Assembly (NCBI RefSeq): GCF_013265555.1
Contig: NZ_CP041345.1
Span: 1,534,581 to 1,598,580 of the forward strand
From: Tenuifilum thalassicum
Lineage (GTDB): Bacteria > Bacteroidota > Bacteroidia > Bacteroidales > Tenuifilaceae
Direction: 5' to 3'
Length of the DNA stretch: 64,000 nt
How positions within the stretch are numbered: the first letter of the stretch is position 1; the number at the start of each line of letters is the position of its first letter. The position numbers were made by a program, and so were the translations under genes. Below, in pieces: positions 54,688-64,000 of the stretch. The notes beneath the pieces were generated by a model, which was not told the origin of the DNA, searched no databases, and worked only from the letters and a program-made list of their open reading frames with translations.

Positions 54688-55527
54688 TTACTCCTTATAA
54701 TAAGCAAAACTATTGCCCACTTCAACAAACCTGAAAGGGGGTTTATGCTTTAAAAGCGATTCCGAAACCCCTAAAAACAGGTAGCTGTCCGATGGCATAA
54801 GTTCGTAAAAATTATTGATAATTTGCCTTACTTTTTCGTCGGAAAAGTAAATGAAAACATTTCTACAAAATATGTAGCGCGATTTGGCAAAGGGTTTATA
54901 CTCATTTATGTTAGTTAGGTTAACATTGGTAAATCTTACCTTTTGGTGTATCTCTTTATCTATTTGCCATATTCCATTCTTAAAAGTGAAATACTTTTCC
55001 CTAAGTTGATCAGGGCAATTCCGAAAGGCGCGCTCTTTATAAACGCCATTTATGGCATGGCTAAGCGCTGAATTACTGGCATCGGAACCGATAATTTCGA
55101 TTTTAAGCTTACTAAACCAATCATTCTCATTAAGAAGCATAGCTATCGAAAGTGGTTCTTCGCCAGTTGAGCACGCTGCGCTCCAGATGGTAAATTTTTC
55201 TTCCGAATGTTTTGATGCTTGGTTGGGGAGAATCACTTCGGTAAATGCTTTAAGCTGATCAACCTCTCTGAAAAAATAGGTTTCGTTTACGGTAACGATA
55301 TTAAATAAAACCTTTAGCTCCGACCCATCATTATCGTCGTACTTTAAGAAGTAGTAGTAATCTAAAAATGAGTTTAGCCCTAGTTCCAATACTCTGGGCG
55401 ATAATTTATCAATTAGTATCTCCTGTGCAGAGTTATTATAGAAAATACCGGTTTTTTCGTGAATTAAATCACGAAGCAGGGTAAATGATTTGTCTGTTAT
55501 GCCTAATGTTTCTCTATAAAAGCGCAT
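54688..55527 (-). CDS. cheR: Chemotaxis methyltransferase CheR
   Basis: The start is ATG 55527 (MRFYRETLGITDKSF); the open frame begins at a TTG that nearly abuts the upstream gene. The 279-residue protein has an N-terminal helical domain (LIHEKTGIFYNN), FFREVDQL and the SAM-binding motif WSAACSTGEEPLSIAM, then CRNVFIYF. It methylates glutamates of the soluble receptor encoded two genes upstream, opposing CheB. Confidence 0.93.
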   Translation of the reverse strand: MRFYRETLGITDKSFTLLRDLIHEKTGIFYNNSAQEILIDKLSPRVLELGLNSFLDYYYFLKYDDNDGSELKVLFNIVTVNETYFFREVDQLKAFTEVILPNQASKHSEEKFTIWSAACSTGEEPLSIAMLLNENDWFSKLKIEIIGSDASNSALSHAINGVYKERAFRNCPDQLREKYFTFKNGIWQIDKEIHQKVRFTNVNLTNINEYKPFAKSRYIFCRNVFIYFSDEKVRQIINNFYELMPSDSYLFLGVSESLLKHKPPFRFVEVGNSFAYYKE

Positions 55528-55536
55528 AGTAACCAA

Positions 55537-58032
55537 TTAAATATTTAACATTAAGCTATCGAGTAATGTTTTGGCGCCTTGCCTTACTCTGGCGTTTTTA
55601 TCGCTCTTTAGTTGGAATAGGATTTCCTCTTTCCCGGGTAAATCAATCTGATGCATCATGCTTAACAATAGCATTTTATGCTCAAACCCTTTATCAAGGA
55701 AGTAAAGTAGTTCTTCGAGGTAGTGTTGCCGTTTGTTAATCAGGATTTTACGCGCGTTTTCGCCTACACGAATATCAAAACACAACTCTAGTAGGTAACC
55801 GTATGCATATCGGTTATTATGGAGTCCAAGCGACTGTACACATTTAATTGCAACGTTACGATCTAAATCTTGAACATGTTCAAAGAGCGTTTTTGATGAT
55901 TCATGGGTATCATAGTTGGCCAAGGCCGAAGCAGCCTCAAGCCTTATCTCAGCTTTGTGATTTCCATTTAAAAGGCCAATTAGAATCTTTTGTGCTTCAG
56001 CTGACTCGTTTAAACTTAGGGCATGAATGGCCGTTTGGGCAATATCAAGGTTTGAGTCGTGGGTGAATGGCACGAAAAATTTTGGTGAAACCAGATTTAG
56101 CTCTCCAAGAGCAAGGATTGCAGCAAGACGAACAAAAACAACTTCGTTGGAGTTTTTTGCAATTGATTTCAATTCGTCCTTGAATGATAAAATACGTAAA
56201 CCTATTATTGACCTAATGGTATAGTTACGAACCCATGGGTCTTTATCGCCTAATAATTCAGATATAAGTTCCTGGGCATCATTTGAATCCAAAAATGCAA
56301 TTGATTTAGCAACAGCTATTTTAATTCTGACATCATTTCGCTCAATCGATTTCAGGAAAAGGTTTTTAATATCATCTATTCCATCAAAAAATGGGAGGAC
56401 TTCTACTGCCGCAATGGCAACATTGGTCATGGGAGAATTTACGGCATCAACAATGCTCTTTTTATATTGTGGGTAGCCAAAGTATCCGGCAATTCTTATA
56501 GCCGATTCCTGGGTGTATGGATCGGGCGATAGAATATAGTTTTTTAAATCGTTAGGCATATCGGGATGCGAAATTGAGTTAAGGGCAGAGATTATTGCTC
56601 TTCTTACTATAGGGCTAGGTGTACCTATGAATTTCATCAGAAATGGGTAGGCATTCTTGCTCCCTATTTTAGCCATCGCACCGGCACTAATCAGGGTTAA
56701 CTCATCGTCTTTGCCCAATAAATCACAAAGTTCAGGTAAAACGCTCTCGTTGCCTATTCGCCCTAACAGAATTGCAATAACTTTTTGGATTTCCTTATTG
56801 TTAGTTTCTTTTAACTTTTCCTTAAGCAATTCAATGCAATTACAACCCGAAGCAACTGTTGTTTCAACAATTTCTTCCTGAATATTTTGATTGCCTAATA
56901 GGTTAACTAGTTTCTTTTGGATTATAGTATTTTTAATGAACACGATTAATGTTATAACCTGTTTAAGCAGCTTATCGTCATCGGTATCTAAAAGGTTGGT
57001 TAAGTTGTCTATTCCTTTGTCATTAATACTATCGTTGAGCATCTGGTGATATATAGAATCGGCAAATTGCTCTAACCCGTATTCTTTTATCCACTTTGAA
57101 ATTGTACTGGCTGCTTGAAAAACAAAATCGGAGCTATTTAACCAGTTGCACAAATCTTTAAAGGGGGTAGGGTGAAGTATCCTTCCGGCCATCTCAATTC
57201 CCGCAAAAGTAAATTCGGGTTGATCATAGAGTTTTCGAAGCTTGTTATAGGTACTCAGGCCGGCATCGATATTAATGAGAGCATCAATTGCTGCCGATGC
57301 CAAAAAGAAATCGCCAGCTAGAGCAAGCCTTTCAAGTTTGGGAATAACTTTTATGTCCTTTGACTTACCCAGAGCTTCAATGGCATGATACTGAACGTTA
57401 GGGTTCTCATCCTCTAGAAGTTTTACAAGTATTTTTGATGCTTTAGGGGTTGATAGTGTCCCTAAAATCTGTGCAGTATACATTCGCACCTCATGGTCAG
57501 TTGATTTGGTTAGCTCTTGAGCTATGTTTATGAAATCCCGATCATTCCTCTTAAAGGCTTCTATAATTGATGAAAGTATTGTAGGATTGCGATGATTATT
57601 AACTAGCTCATGAATTAACACCGATAAATCAATAGGTTTTGCTTCTGTTTCATTGGTTTTAGCACTGCCATTTTTCACTTTACTGTTTTCACTATTACTC
57701 TCGGCGATTATGAGCATACCTATTATACTATTATCGCTTTGTCTGAGTGGCGTTACGGTTATATGACAACCAGTCAGATTTTTGAAGAAAAGGTTTAACG
57801 AGGGATGAAATCTTGATGAAAGGTATTCGGTGGTGCCATGACTTAAAACATTTTTTAGCCTAACTCCTATATCGGCTGTTTCAAATGTTTTGCTGAGATG
57901 GAAAATGTTTTTGTTAATTGCATGGCTAGCCTTTATTCCCGTTGCCAATTCCATCCCATTGTTCCACGATAGTATAATCCCATCGATGTTGGTCGAGAGT
58001 ACCGCAATGGTATGTTGGCGTTGGTTTGTCAT
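55537..58032 (-). CDS. PAS-HEAT repeat protein of the chemosensory operon
   Basis: An N-terminal PAS-like domain (residues ~8-115: [31 protein letters not shown]) is joined through a linker to about 20 HEAT repeats (~150-831), each with a DxxVRxxAAxALG-like core, e.g. [40 protein letters not shown]. No catalytic motif is seen. The start overlaps the MCP stop as ATGA (58029-58032), so the two are translationally coupled. Because that receptor has no obvious sensor domain, this scaffold may supply signal input or localise the array; that is inference. Confidence 0.85.
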   Translation of the reverse strand: MTNQRQHTIAVLSTNIDGIILSWNNGMELATGIKASHAINKNIFHLSKTFETADIGVRLKNVLSHGTTEYLSSRFHPSLNLFFKNLTGCHITVTPLRQSDNSIIGMLIIAESNSENSKVKNGSAKTNETEAKPIDLSVLIHELVNNHRNPTILSSIIEAFKRNDRDFINIAQELTKSTDHEVRMYTAQILGTLSTPKASKILVKLLEDENPNVQYHAIEALGKSKDIKVIPKLERLALAGDFFLASAAIDALINIDAGLSTYNKLRKLYDQPEFTFAGIEMAGRILHPTPFKDLCNWLNSSDFVFQAASTISKWIKEYGLEQFADSIYHQMLNDSINDKGIDNLTNLLDTDDDKLLKQVITLIVFIKNTIIQKKLVNLLGNQNIQEEIVETTVASGCNCIELLKEKLKETNNKEIQKVIAILLGRIGNESVLPELCDLLGKDDELTLISAGAMAKIGSKNAYPFLMKFIGTPSPIVRRAIISALNSISHPDMPNDLKNYILSPDPYTQESAIRIAGYFGYPQYKKSIVDAVNSPMTNVAIAAVEVLPFFDGIDDIKNLFLKSIERNDVRIKIAVAKSIAFLDSNDAQELISELLGDKDPWVRNYTIRSIIGLRILSFKDELKSIAKNSNEVVFVRLAAILALGELNLVSPKFFVPFTHDSNLDIAQTAIHALSLNESAEAQKILIGLLNGNHKAEIRLEAASALANYDTHESSKTLFEHVQDLDRNVAIKCVQSLGLHNNRYAYGYLLELCFDIRVGENARKILINKRQHYLEELLYFLDKGFEHKMLLLSMMHQIDLPGKEEILFQLKSDKNARVRQGAKTLLDSLMLNI

Positions 58033-60089
58033 AGCATGGTCTTATTGATGATATCAGAAATTATACTAATTTTTTCAACAAACTGATTTAGTTTACTTTC
58101 AAGAGTTTTTGTGCTCTCGTTGTTTTGACGAGTAATATGCGATACATCACCAAGCTGTTTAAGCGCATTGTCTGATATTTGGCTGTGCTCTTTATTAGAG
58201 CGCGCTATTAAAGCGATTTGCTTGCTAATGTTCTGGTTTGCCGTGGTAAGCTCTCTAATTGCCTTTGTTTGCTCGTTCAGACCGATAGCAAGTTCTTCGG
58301 AATGCTTACGGATTCTGTTAACCGAAACTGTTATTTGTTGAGCAGCAGCAGATTGCTCGTTCATCGATTTGGTAACCGATTTTATGGTTTCAAGTAACCT
58401 GCTGTTTTCTTTTGAAATCTGCTGTCCGGCAAATGCTTGTTCTTCAATTGCTTTTTTTGTATTCAAGGTTATTTTTCGGGTAGTATTAACGTTTTCGGTG
58501 ATAACATTCATTGCGGTAGCTTGTTCTTGGGTCGCTTTACGTAGGTTGACAGCTTGTTGGGTTGTAACATGTGAAGCCTTAATAATTTCGCGGGCACTTT
58601 TATTCTGCTCGTTTAGTGTTTGTTTTATTTGCTCGGAGCCTTGTCTAATGCTACTCATAGCCTTGGCAATATCTTTCGATGCCTCGCTTTGTTCGGCTAT
58701 GGCTTTGCTAACCTGCTTGGCTTGTACCGATACCGATTTCATATGCTCCAATACATTTCCCAGGGCGGCTTGCTGTTCTTCGGTAGCTTTAGCAACCTGT
58801 GAAACTATGTTTTCGGTTTTTGATACTCCTTCCATTATGCTATTAAGTCCTTCACGACTTTCCTCAACGTCTCGGGTGATTTCCTCGACAACCCTTAGCC
58901 CTTCGGCAGACGATTGCGTTGCTTCCTGAGTTGTGGTTTGCAAAGAGCGAATAATTTCAGCAATTTCGGTTGTGGCTTTTGCTGTACGCTCCGCCAGATT
59001 GCGTATCTCCTCAGCTACTACGGCAAATCCGCGCCCTGCTTCACCAGCTCTTGCCGCCTCAATCGAGGCGTTTAACGATAACAGGTTTGTTCGTTCCGAT
59101 ATTAAATTGATGGTTTCAATTATACTTCCTATATCGGTAGTTTTTTTATTAAGCTCCTGTATAATTCCGGCCGAAACCTGTAAAGTGTCCTTTACCTTTG
59201 AGAATCCATTTATTGATTTACTAACCAGCTCAATACCCTTGCGGGCTTGTTGGGCTGAGTTTTGGGATACCTCAGTTGCTTGGTTTGCCAAAGATGTTAC
59301 CGATTGGAATGAACGTTCAAGTTCCGTAAGGCTTACATTTGCTTCTTCAGTTGAAAGTGTTATGGCCTCGGCACTCTTGGCCATAGTTTCCATGTTTCGA
59401 GTCATCTGCTCGTTGGCTGTAGCTGTTTTATCAACATTGGAGTTTAAAGATTCCATAGTGGCCGAAACCTCCTCAATGGACGCTGCCAGCTCATTGATAG
59501 AGGAGGTAGTCTCCTCCGAGGCTGTGGCTAAATCTGCAGCATTCTCATTTAGCTGCTCAATGGACCTGTTCATCTCCTCAATGGAGGAGGCCGCATTATT
59601 AACACTTTCCGTTAGCGTGTTGGTCTCGCTATTGACAGCTTCAAAAGAGGTTGAAAGCTCGTTCATTGATGCAACCACCTGTTCGGCAGATGCAGCCATC
59701 TCAATGGCAAGCTGTGAAACATTATGAGTGCTTTTGCTTGTTTCTTCCATTGAAGTTGCAATCTCATCTATCGATTGGTTAAGCGACTTACCTGTGCTGC
59801 TCAGCTCTTCAACCGAAGCGCTAATCTCATTTAGATTGCTTGAGGTCTGCTCGGTAGAAGCGGCAATGGAAAGCGTTTGGTCTGCAGTTTCACGAAGACC
59901 AGCAGCTGTTTGATTCTGGCCGCTAAGTAATGATTCCAATGCTTCAGACTGGCGAGTAACGCCTTTTTTAATATCGTTACCAACCGATTCAATTTGATTC
60001 GACAGCTTTGAAAGTTCATCGATATTTAACCGTATCGATTTAAGGTCAACCTTGTTGAACTTAAATACTTTGGAGGTAAAAAGTGCCAT
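58029..60089 (-). CDS. Soluble methyl-accepting chemotaxis protein
   Basis: The start is ATG 60089 ([11 protein letters not shown]), clear of cheW; a longer frame overlaps it by 55 nt. The 686-residue protein has no transmembrane segment and no recognisable sensor domain. Almost all of it is repeating Thr/Ser/Glu-rich coiled coil, with the conserved hairpin tip [20 protein letters not shown] and [19 protein letters not shown] near residues ~350-395. Helical repeats extend on both sides, unusually long. It resembles soluble receptors such as FrzCD, so it may take its input from partner proteins. Confidence 0.93.
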   Translation of the reverse strand: MALFTSKVFKFNKVDLKSIRLNIDELSKLSNQIESVGNDIKKGVTRQSEALESLLSGQNQTAAGLRETADQTLSIAASTEQTSSNLNEISASVEELSSTGKSLNQSIDEIATSMEETSKSTHNVSQLAIEMAASAEQVVASMNELSTSFEAVNSETNTLTESVNNAASSIEEMNRSIEQLNENAADLATASEETTSSINELAASIEEVSATMESLNSNVDKTATANEQMTRNMETMAKSAEAITLSTEEANVSLTELERSFQSVTSLANQATEVSQNSAQQARKGIELVSKSINGFSKVKDTLQVSAGIIQELNKKTTDIGSIIETINLISERTNLLSLNASIEAARAGEAGRGFAVVAEEIRNLAERTAKATTEIAEIIRSLQTTTQEATQSSAEGLRVVEEITRDVEESREGLNSIMEGVSKTENIVSQVAKATEEQQAALGNVLEHMKSVSVQAKQVSKAIAEQSEASKDIAKAMSSIRQGSEQIKQTLNEQNKSAREIIKASHVTTQQAVNLRKATQEQATAMNVITENVNTTRKITLNTKKAIEEQAFAGQQISKENSRLLETIKSVTKSMNEQSAAAQQITVSVNRIRKHSEELAIGLNEQTKAIRELTTANQNISKQIALIARSNKEHSQISDNALKQLGDVSHITRQNNESTKTLESKLNQFVEKISIISDIINKTML

Positions 60090-60102
60090 ATCTTTAATTT
60101 TT

Positions 60103-60567
60103 TTAGATTTCGGGTTTTGGACTTTTTTCACTTTCGGTAATTGGTTTATTCTCATCAACTGCTAGTTCGAGCGGATTGAGAATTAATATGATTCGTTCGC
60201 CGTGTTTAACAACTCCGGTAATTTCGTTGGTAAAAGGAGTGTTACCCTTTTTGGGAGGGGGTAGTATTTGATCATCATCGATGTTTATGAACTCCCTGGC
60301 AGAGTCAACTATCAGACCAAAACTACGTTCATTGCTGTAAATGTGAATAAGCCTGGTTTTTAGGTTGAAGTCTTTATTCGGGAGACCATATTTCTTGCGA
60401 ATATTAATGGCAGGTATTACCTCGCCACGCGTCAAAACAATCCCCTCAACGTATTGTGGAGCGTTGGGGACAGGTGTAACCTTACCCATTACATCGAGCT
60501 GTTTTATTTGACTAATTGGAATTCCATAGTCAGTTTCATCCAGCTGAAATATTATGTATGATCCCAT
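60103..60567 (-). CDS. cheW: CheW adaptor protein
   Basis: It couples the receptor to CheA. This 154-residue SH3-like CheW domain carries [44 protein letters not shown] and [13 protein letters not shown]. It lies 20 nt after cheA and 13 nt before the receptor gene. Confidence 0.93.
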   Translation of the reverse strand: MGSYIIFQLDETDYGIPISQIKQLDVMGKVTPVPNAPQYVEGIVLTRGEVIPAINIRKKYGLPNKDFNLKTRLIHIYSNERSFGLIVDSAREFINIDDDQILPPPKKGNTPFTNEITGVVKHGERIILILNPLELAVDENKPITESEKSPKPEI

Positions 60568-60587
60568 AGCTCTAATTTTAATTTAAC

Positions 60588-62492
60588 CTAGTTTAATAGC
60601 TCATCAATTGAGATGATAAGTATAGGAATACCATTACCAAGCTCAGCAGCACCTTTAATGCCGGGAAGTTTAACTAAATCGTCGGTTAATGCCCTAACAA
60701 CTATTTCCTTGACACCAATTATTTTATCAACACCAATAGCAACCAAATCGTTTTGGTTCTGAATAACAATAGCCACACCCTTTTTAGGTATGGCATGATT
60801 TTTATCGCCTTTTAGCAGTGCCGCAAGTGTGAATAACCTGATAGCAGTGTCGTGATAGGGTATAAGCAACGTTTTGCCATGTTTTTTAATATCTGTGGGG
60901 TCGATCATTATTACCTCAACCGCTTTGCTTTGTGGAATAGCATACACCTGTTCGTTACTTTTAACAAGTATGGCATCCATAATGGAAAGGGTAAGTGGTA
61001 ACGTTAGAATAAAGGTTGTGCCTAATCCCTTTTGACTTTCAAAATCAATTGTGCCTCCTAGCTCGTCAAGTGTCTTCTTTACAATGTCCATTCCAACTCC
61101 ACGCCCTCCAATTTTATCGGCCTTTTCACGACTCGAAAAACCTGGGGTAAACATGATTTTGAGTAGGGTTTGCTTGGTTTCCTGTTCTGTTTTGCTGATT
61201 ATACCCTTAACTTTTGCCTTTTCAATTAGTTTATCTGTATCAATACCGGCACCATCATCGGTTATGTGAATGTAAATCTTATCATTGGCATTGAATGCTC
61301 TAAGCGTAATTGTTCCGGTTTCCGATTTGCCTGCCTTTTTACGCTCTGCTGGGCTTTCAATTCCATGACCTACAGCATTTCGTACAAGATGGAGTAGGGG
61401 GTCGGTAATCCTTTCAACTAGCATTTTATCAATTTCTGCATTGTTATCCTCTTTAACCAATTTTATGGTTTTCCCTAGTGTTTGAGCAGCATCCTGAGCA
61501 ACAAATTGCATGCGATCAAATACCGATGATATGGGAATCATCCGTATTCGCATGATATTTTCCCTAAAAATCCGGAGCTGCCGCTCCATTTTCTGGTTCA
61601 CCTCAACCAGCTTTACAGTAAGAGTGCTATCATATTGCTTCTCGAACTCTTTAGTTATTTCATCAAGCTGCGACCTGCTTATAACCAAATCGCCTAGCTG
61701 CGAGATTAGCTCCTCTATTTTATCAAGTTCAACACGTATTACACCTGCTCCAAGTTTAGCTGCTTTTGATTGCTGCTTCCCTTCCTCTTTTTCTTCTAAT
61801 ACCGTTGTCTTTACTGAGGTGGGAGTATCAACATCCACTCCCTCAGGTAGAATTTCTTTAAGTTTCTCGGCAGTCTCATGGGTGTTTAGCTCAAAAACGA
61901 ACTTTACCTGCTTATCGGGAGTTATAGTTGGGCTTGCACTAATAATCTGACCAAGTTTAAATAATATCTCTCTTACTGAATTTACAGTAATATTTTTTTC
62001 ACGTGCTTCGGGAGTTGAAACAAATGATACCGTATATGTCTTAAACTCACTATTTGATGTTGATGTAGAAACTTCTGGACTATCTTTAGTGTCAACCTTT
62101 TTTGGGGAGATGTGCTCTAGCTCATTTTTCAGATTGCTTATTATATCTTCTAGTCTTTTATTAAGATCTTCTGAAACATTTCCTTTTGCTTCTAGATTTT
62201 CTTCAATAATTTTTACTGCCTCAAATAACAGATTATATCCCTTTTTACTAACATTTAGCTGATTTTCGTAAAGAAACTTAAGGTAACTTTCGGCAGAATG
62301 ACTCACATTTTCAACCAAATGAAAACTCATCATGGCAGAAATCCCCTTAAGGGTATGATAGAATCGAAGCAAATTGTTGATGCTTGCCTTAGAAAGGGTT
62401 TCGCCATTTGCGAGTTCTCTTTTAATGTTGCCGATAAGCTCGTCGCATTCAGCGTAAAAATCGGCTTCAAATTCTCTTAGGTCATCCACCAT
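60588..62492 (-). CDS. cheA: Chemotaxis histidine kinase CheA
   Basis: The 634-residue protein carries all domains in order: P1/Hpt with the phosphorylated His at H46 (FYHTLKGIS), a P2-like region (~155-225), P3 dimerisation (~245-300), ATPase P4 (VRNAVGHGIE, DDGAGID, GRGVGMDIV) and a CheW-like P5 at the C-terminus. It phosphorylates the CheY-like receivers and CheB encoded in the same operon. It is preceded by two receiver genes at 6-nt spacings. Confidence 0.95.
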   Translation of the reverse strand: MVDDLREFEADFYAECDELIGNIKRELANGETLSKASINNLLRFYHTLKGISAMMSFHLVENVSHSAESYLKFLYENQLNVSKKGYNLLFEAVKIIEENLEAKGNVSEDLNKRLEDIISNLKNELEHISPKKVDTKDSPEVSTSTSNSEFKTYTVSFVSTPEAREKNITVNSVREILFKLGQIISASPTITPDKQVKFVFELNTHETAEKLKEILPEGVDVDTPTSVKTTVLEEKEEGKQQSKAAKLGAGVIRVELDKIEELISQLGDLVISRSQLDEITKEFEKQYDSTLTVKLVEVNQKMERQLRIFRENIMRIRMIPISSVFDRMQFVAQDAAQTLGKTIKLVKEDNNAEIDKMLVERITDPLLHLVRNAVGHGIESPAERKKAGKSETGTITLRAFNANDKIYIHITDDGAGIDTDKLIEKAKVKGIISKTEQETKQTLLKIMFTPGFSSREKADKIGGRGVGMDIVKKTLDELGGTIDFESQKGLGTTFILTLPLTLSIMDAILVKSNEQVYAIPQSKAVEVIMIDPTDIKKHGKTLLIPYHDTAIRLFTLAALLKGDKNHAIPKKGVAIVIQNQNDLVAIGVDKIIGVKEIVVRALTDDLVKLPGIKGAAELGNGIPILIISIDELLN

Positions 62493-62498
62493 GATTTG

Positions 62499-62867
62499 CT
62501 ACATGTTAAGTAATTTCTTAAGAGCGCTAACAAGTACTGCAGGTTGGAAAGGTTTTGAAATGAAACCGGCTGCACCTAAAGTGATAACTCTTTCTTTAAT
62601 TTCATCGTCGTTCCGTGTGGTTAGAATTAATACGGGAGTTTTACTGCATGCCGGGTGCTGCCTTATAAACTCCAGCACCTCCACACCATTCATATCGGGC
62701 ATATTTATATCAAGCACAACCGCATCGGGTTTTTGAAGGGTAATGGCTTCAATTGATTCAAGACCATTACTTGCCTCAATAAAGGTTGCATTGGGAATAG
62801 CCCTCAGCGATGCCATTACCATTTTTCTAATGGTGGGGGAATCGTCTGTAACAAGAATTAAAGGCAT
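62499..62867 (-). CDS. CheY-like response regulator (operon second gene)
   Basis: This 122-residue receiver has LVTDDSPTIRKMVMASL, VVLDINMPDMNGVEVL (Asp), LTTRNDDEIKE and ISKPFQP. The TDDSPTIRKMV opening is characteristic of motility/chemotaxis receivers. It lies 6 nt before cheA and is a likely primary phosphorylation target. Confidence 0.9.
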   Translation of the reverse strand: MPLILVTDDSPTIRKMVMASLRAIPNATFIEASNGLESIEAITLQKPDAVVLDINMPDMNGVEVLEFIRQHPACSKTPVLILTTRNDDEIKERVITLGAAGFISKPFQPAVLVSALKKLLNM

Positions 62868-62873
62868 AGGCGT

Positions 62874-63236
62874 TTAGTTTTTGGCTTTTGTTTTAAAAAT
62901 AAATCCTATCATTTTGTCAAATTCCGTAGGCTTTTCAAAGCACTTTAAACCGGTTTGTCTTTTTAAAAAAACTAAAGTTTCTTTATCGGTATTTGCATAG
63001 ATTATAGCCTTAGTACCAGGGTAGTTGCTTTTAACGTGCCTTACTAACGAAACTCCACTTTCGTCAGGGAGGTTGATATCTGAAACTATTAAGTCGTAGC
63101 TTTGCATGGCTAAAAATTCATATGCTTCCGATGCGGTCATTGCTACCATCACATTAATTGATAAGCTGTTCATTTTTAAAGCTTTAACCAGCCGATTTAA
63201 ATGCTGTACCGAACTATCAACCAGTAAAATATTCAT
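62874..63236 (-). CDS. Response regulator receiver (operon first gene)
   Basis: This 120-residue receiver has IVSDINLPDESGVSLVRHV (Asp) and the acidic start replaced by LLVDSSVQHLN, so only one Asp of the usual acidic pair remains. The Thr/Ser and Lys positions read IYANT and EKPT. Phosphorylation may be weaker than in its neighbours. As the first gene of the chemosensory operon it sets the 5' end of the transcript. Confidence 0.85.
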   Translation of the reverse strand: MNILLVDSSVQHLNRLVKALKMNSLSINVMVAMTASEAYEFLAMQSYDLIVSDINLPDESGVSLVRHVKSNYPGTKAIIYANTDKETLVFLKRQTGLKCFEKPTEFDKMIGFIFKTKAKN

Positions 63237-63557
63237 CCCTCAAGCTATTTACTACAAATTTATAGTTGAGATTGCCGCTTGTAAATAGGATTCCGGATGA
63301 TGTTTTTGTAGGATGTTTTTTTACATACATTAGGAATTTGTCCTACAAAACTTTTCCCAGGTCTTTGGTTTTTGAATTTGTGAAAGCGCTGTTACTTCTA
63401 TTGTTATGTGAAGTGAAAATTCCGATTAACTACCTTTGCTATTTATAGGATAGGAACGATACTTTTAGTCATCTATTAATATTTGTATTTTGTATACAGA
63501 TTCTATCTAATATGAGCCACGCGTTAACCTTTTATCTTTACTCTTTATCCTTTATCC
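63237..63557. other. Intergenic region with operon promoter
   Basis: No gene is seen. On the minus strand this holds the promoter region of the chemosensory operon and, beyond it, the 3' flank of the NarL-type regulator. A pyrimidine-rich stretch (ATCTTTACTCTTTATCC, ~63534-63552) lies just after that regulator's stop, without a clear hairpin. Confidence 0.6.
63255..63285 (-). promoter_or_regulatory. Likely promoter of the chemosensory operon
   Basis: Minus-strand TAAATTTG (63255-63262) fits the TAnnTTTG box; 19 nt upstream the box reads TTTA (63282-63285), one mismatch from TTTG. It lies 19 nt before the first start codon. Confidence 0.5.
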
Positions 63558-64000
63558 TTATATTATTCCATTTTGCAGTGCAAAAAGCATTATCTGGGAG
63601 TTGTTTTTAAGGCCGGTTTTTTCAATAATCCGAGAGCGATGAGTACTTATGGTTTTTACGCTTAAGTTAAGCATCTGAGCAATCTCCGAGACTGTTTTGC
63701 CTTTTGCAATAAGAAGAAATACTTCGTATTCCCTATTCGATAGTATATTTAGAATCGTATTACTTACCTGTTTGCCTTGTGCTATATCGGTAAGCATTTC
63801 AACAAGTTCTGGGGTGATATATCTTTTACCGCTGAGTAACCTTTTAACAGCTCCAATCATTTCTACGGGGGGGGTATCTTTTGTGATATACCCATCGGCT
63901 CCCGATTTCACCATTCGCATGGCAAAATGGTTGTCGTTATGCATGGTAACAACCAGAATTTTTATGTTTGCATCAAAGCCCTTTATTTGTTCAATGGTTT
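63558..64000 (-). CDS. NarL/FixJ-family response regulator (partial, 5' end outside window)
   Basis: The frame is open to the window edge; the residues before MHNDNHFAMRMV (IKILVVT) are the receiver's fourth strand, so the true start lies beyond 64000. The C-terminal part has the receiver end (GADGYITKDTPP) and a LuxR-type HTH (LSNREYEVFLLIAKGKTVSEIAQML...VKTISTHRSRIIEKTGL). It is a DNA-binding regulator; its sensor kinase is not in view. Confidence 0.9.
   Translation of the reverse strand, partial: TIEQIKGFDANIKILVVTMHNDNHFAMRMVKSGADGYITKDTPPVEMIGAVKRLLSGKRYITPELVEMLTDIAQGKQVSNTILNILSNREYEVFLLIAKGKTVSEIAQMLNLSVKTISTHRSRIIEKTGLKNNSQIMLFALQNGII

Noticed and set aside
58369..59913. Long plus-strand open frames opposite the MCP gene
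   Set aside because: They are shadows of the Ser/Glu/Ala-rich coiled-coil coding strand; the MCP reading is unambiguous.
1..64000. CRISPR arrays, tRNA and rRNA genes
   Set aside because: Visual reading found no regularly spaced identical repeats and no cloverleaf-like or rRNA-like sequence. A dedicated scan was not possible, so small RNAs cannot be excluded.

Overview
The window looks like a piece of a Bacteroidota chromosome, most probably Bacteroidales-like. It is AT-rich, uses the Bacteroidota promoter form (TTTG, about 20 nt, TAnnTTTG), carries a GG-leader RiPP precursor of the Bacteroidales type, and has a fermentation operon with acetate kinase, phosphate butyryltransferase and butyrate kinase. 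No rRNA, tRNA or CRISPR array was recognised by eye.

Accessory island (about 1-11.3 kb). It opens inside an IS30-family copy that is cut by the window edge. Two minus-strand toxin/immunity-like cassettes follow, at 1.17-2.98 kb and 9.44-11.03 kb. They share a near-identical 185-bp module that encodes the first 41 residues (38 identical) and then diverge completely. Each toxin-like gene is followed after 2 nt by an exported or membrane-anchored small protein. Degenerate short-repeat fields lie upstream of both. Between them lies a broken RiPP locus: a DUF91/NucS-like gene with a frameshift, an HTH regulator, an intact GG-leader precursor peptide, a multiply frameshifted M61-like metallopeptidase lipoprotein, and a radical SAM maturase that is frameshifted and cut off by an IS1380-family element.

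Core-like region (11.4-41.8 kb). A TetR regulator with two matching palindromic operators heads a tripartite ABC efflux operon (TolC, HlyD-like lipoprotein, two ATPases, two permeases). Next come two envelope proteins, one with a very long charged helix; a molybdopterin oxidoreductase with a fused Fe-S/membrane subunit; three tandem SiaC-like (DUF1987) proteins; 6-phosphofructokinase; a long FAD/Fe-S D-2-hydroxyacid dehydrogenase; ackA-ptb-buk; an SDR; cold-shock protein; SlyD-like isomerase; a cation:dicarboxylate/amino-acid symporter; a histidine-kinase-like protein lacking its phosphoacceptor His; and a large ABCG-like ATPase-permease with a frameshifted last helix, next to a complete IS30-family element with a 5-bp target duplication.

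Signalling region (43-64 kb). Secreted or lipoprotein genes lead into a CheY-like regulator and a hybrid kinase on the plus strand. Facing them is a compact 12-gene minus-strand chemosensory operon: two receivers, CheA, CheW, a soluble MCP, a PAS-HEAT protein, CheR, CheB, receiver, CheC, receiver, and a four-PAS hybrid kinase. No flagellar genes are visible, so control of gliding, pili or another output is more likely than flagella. The window ends inside a NarL-type response regulator.
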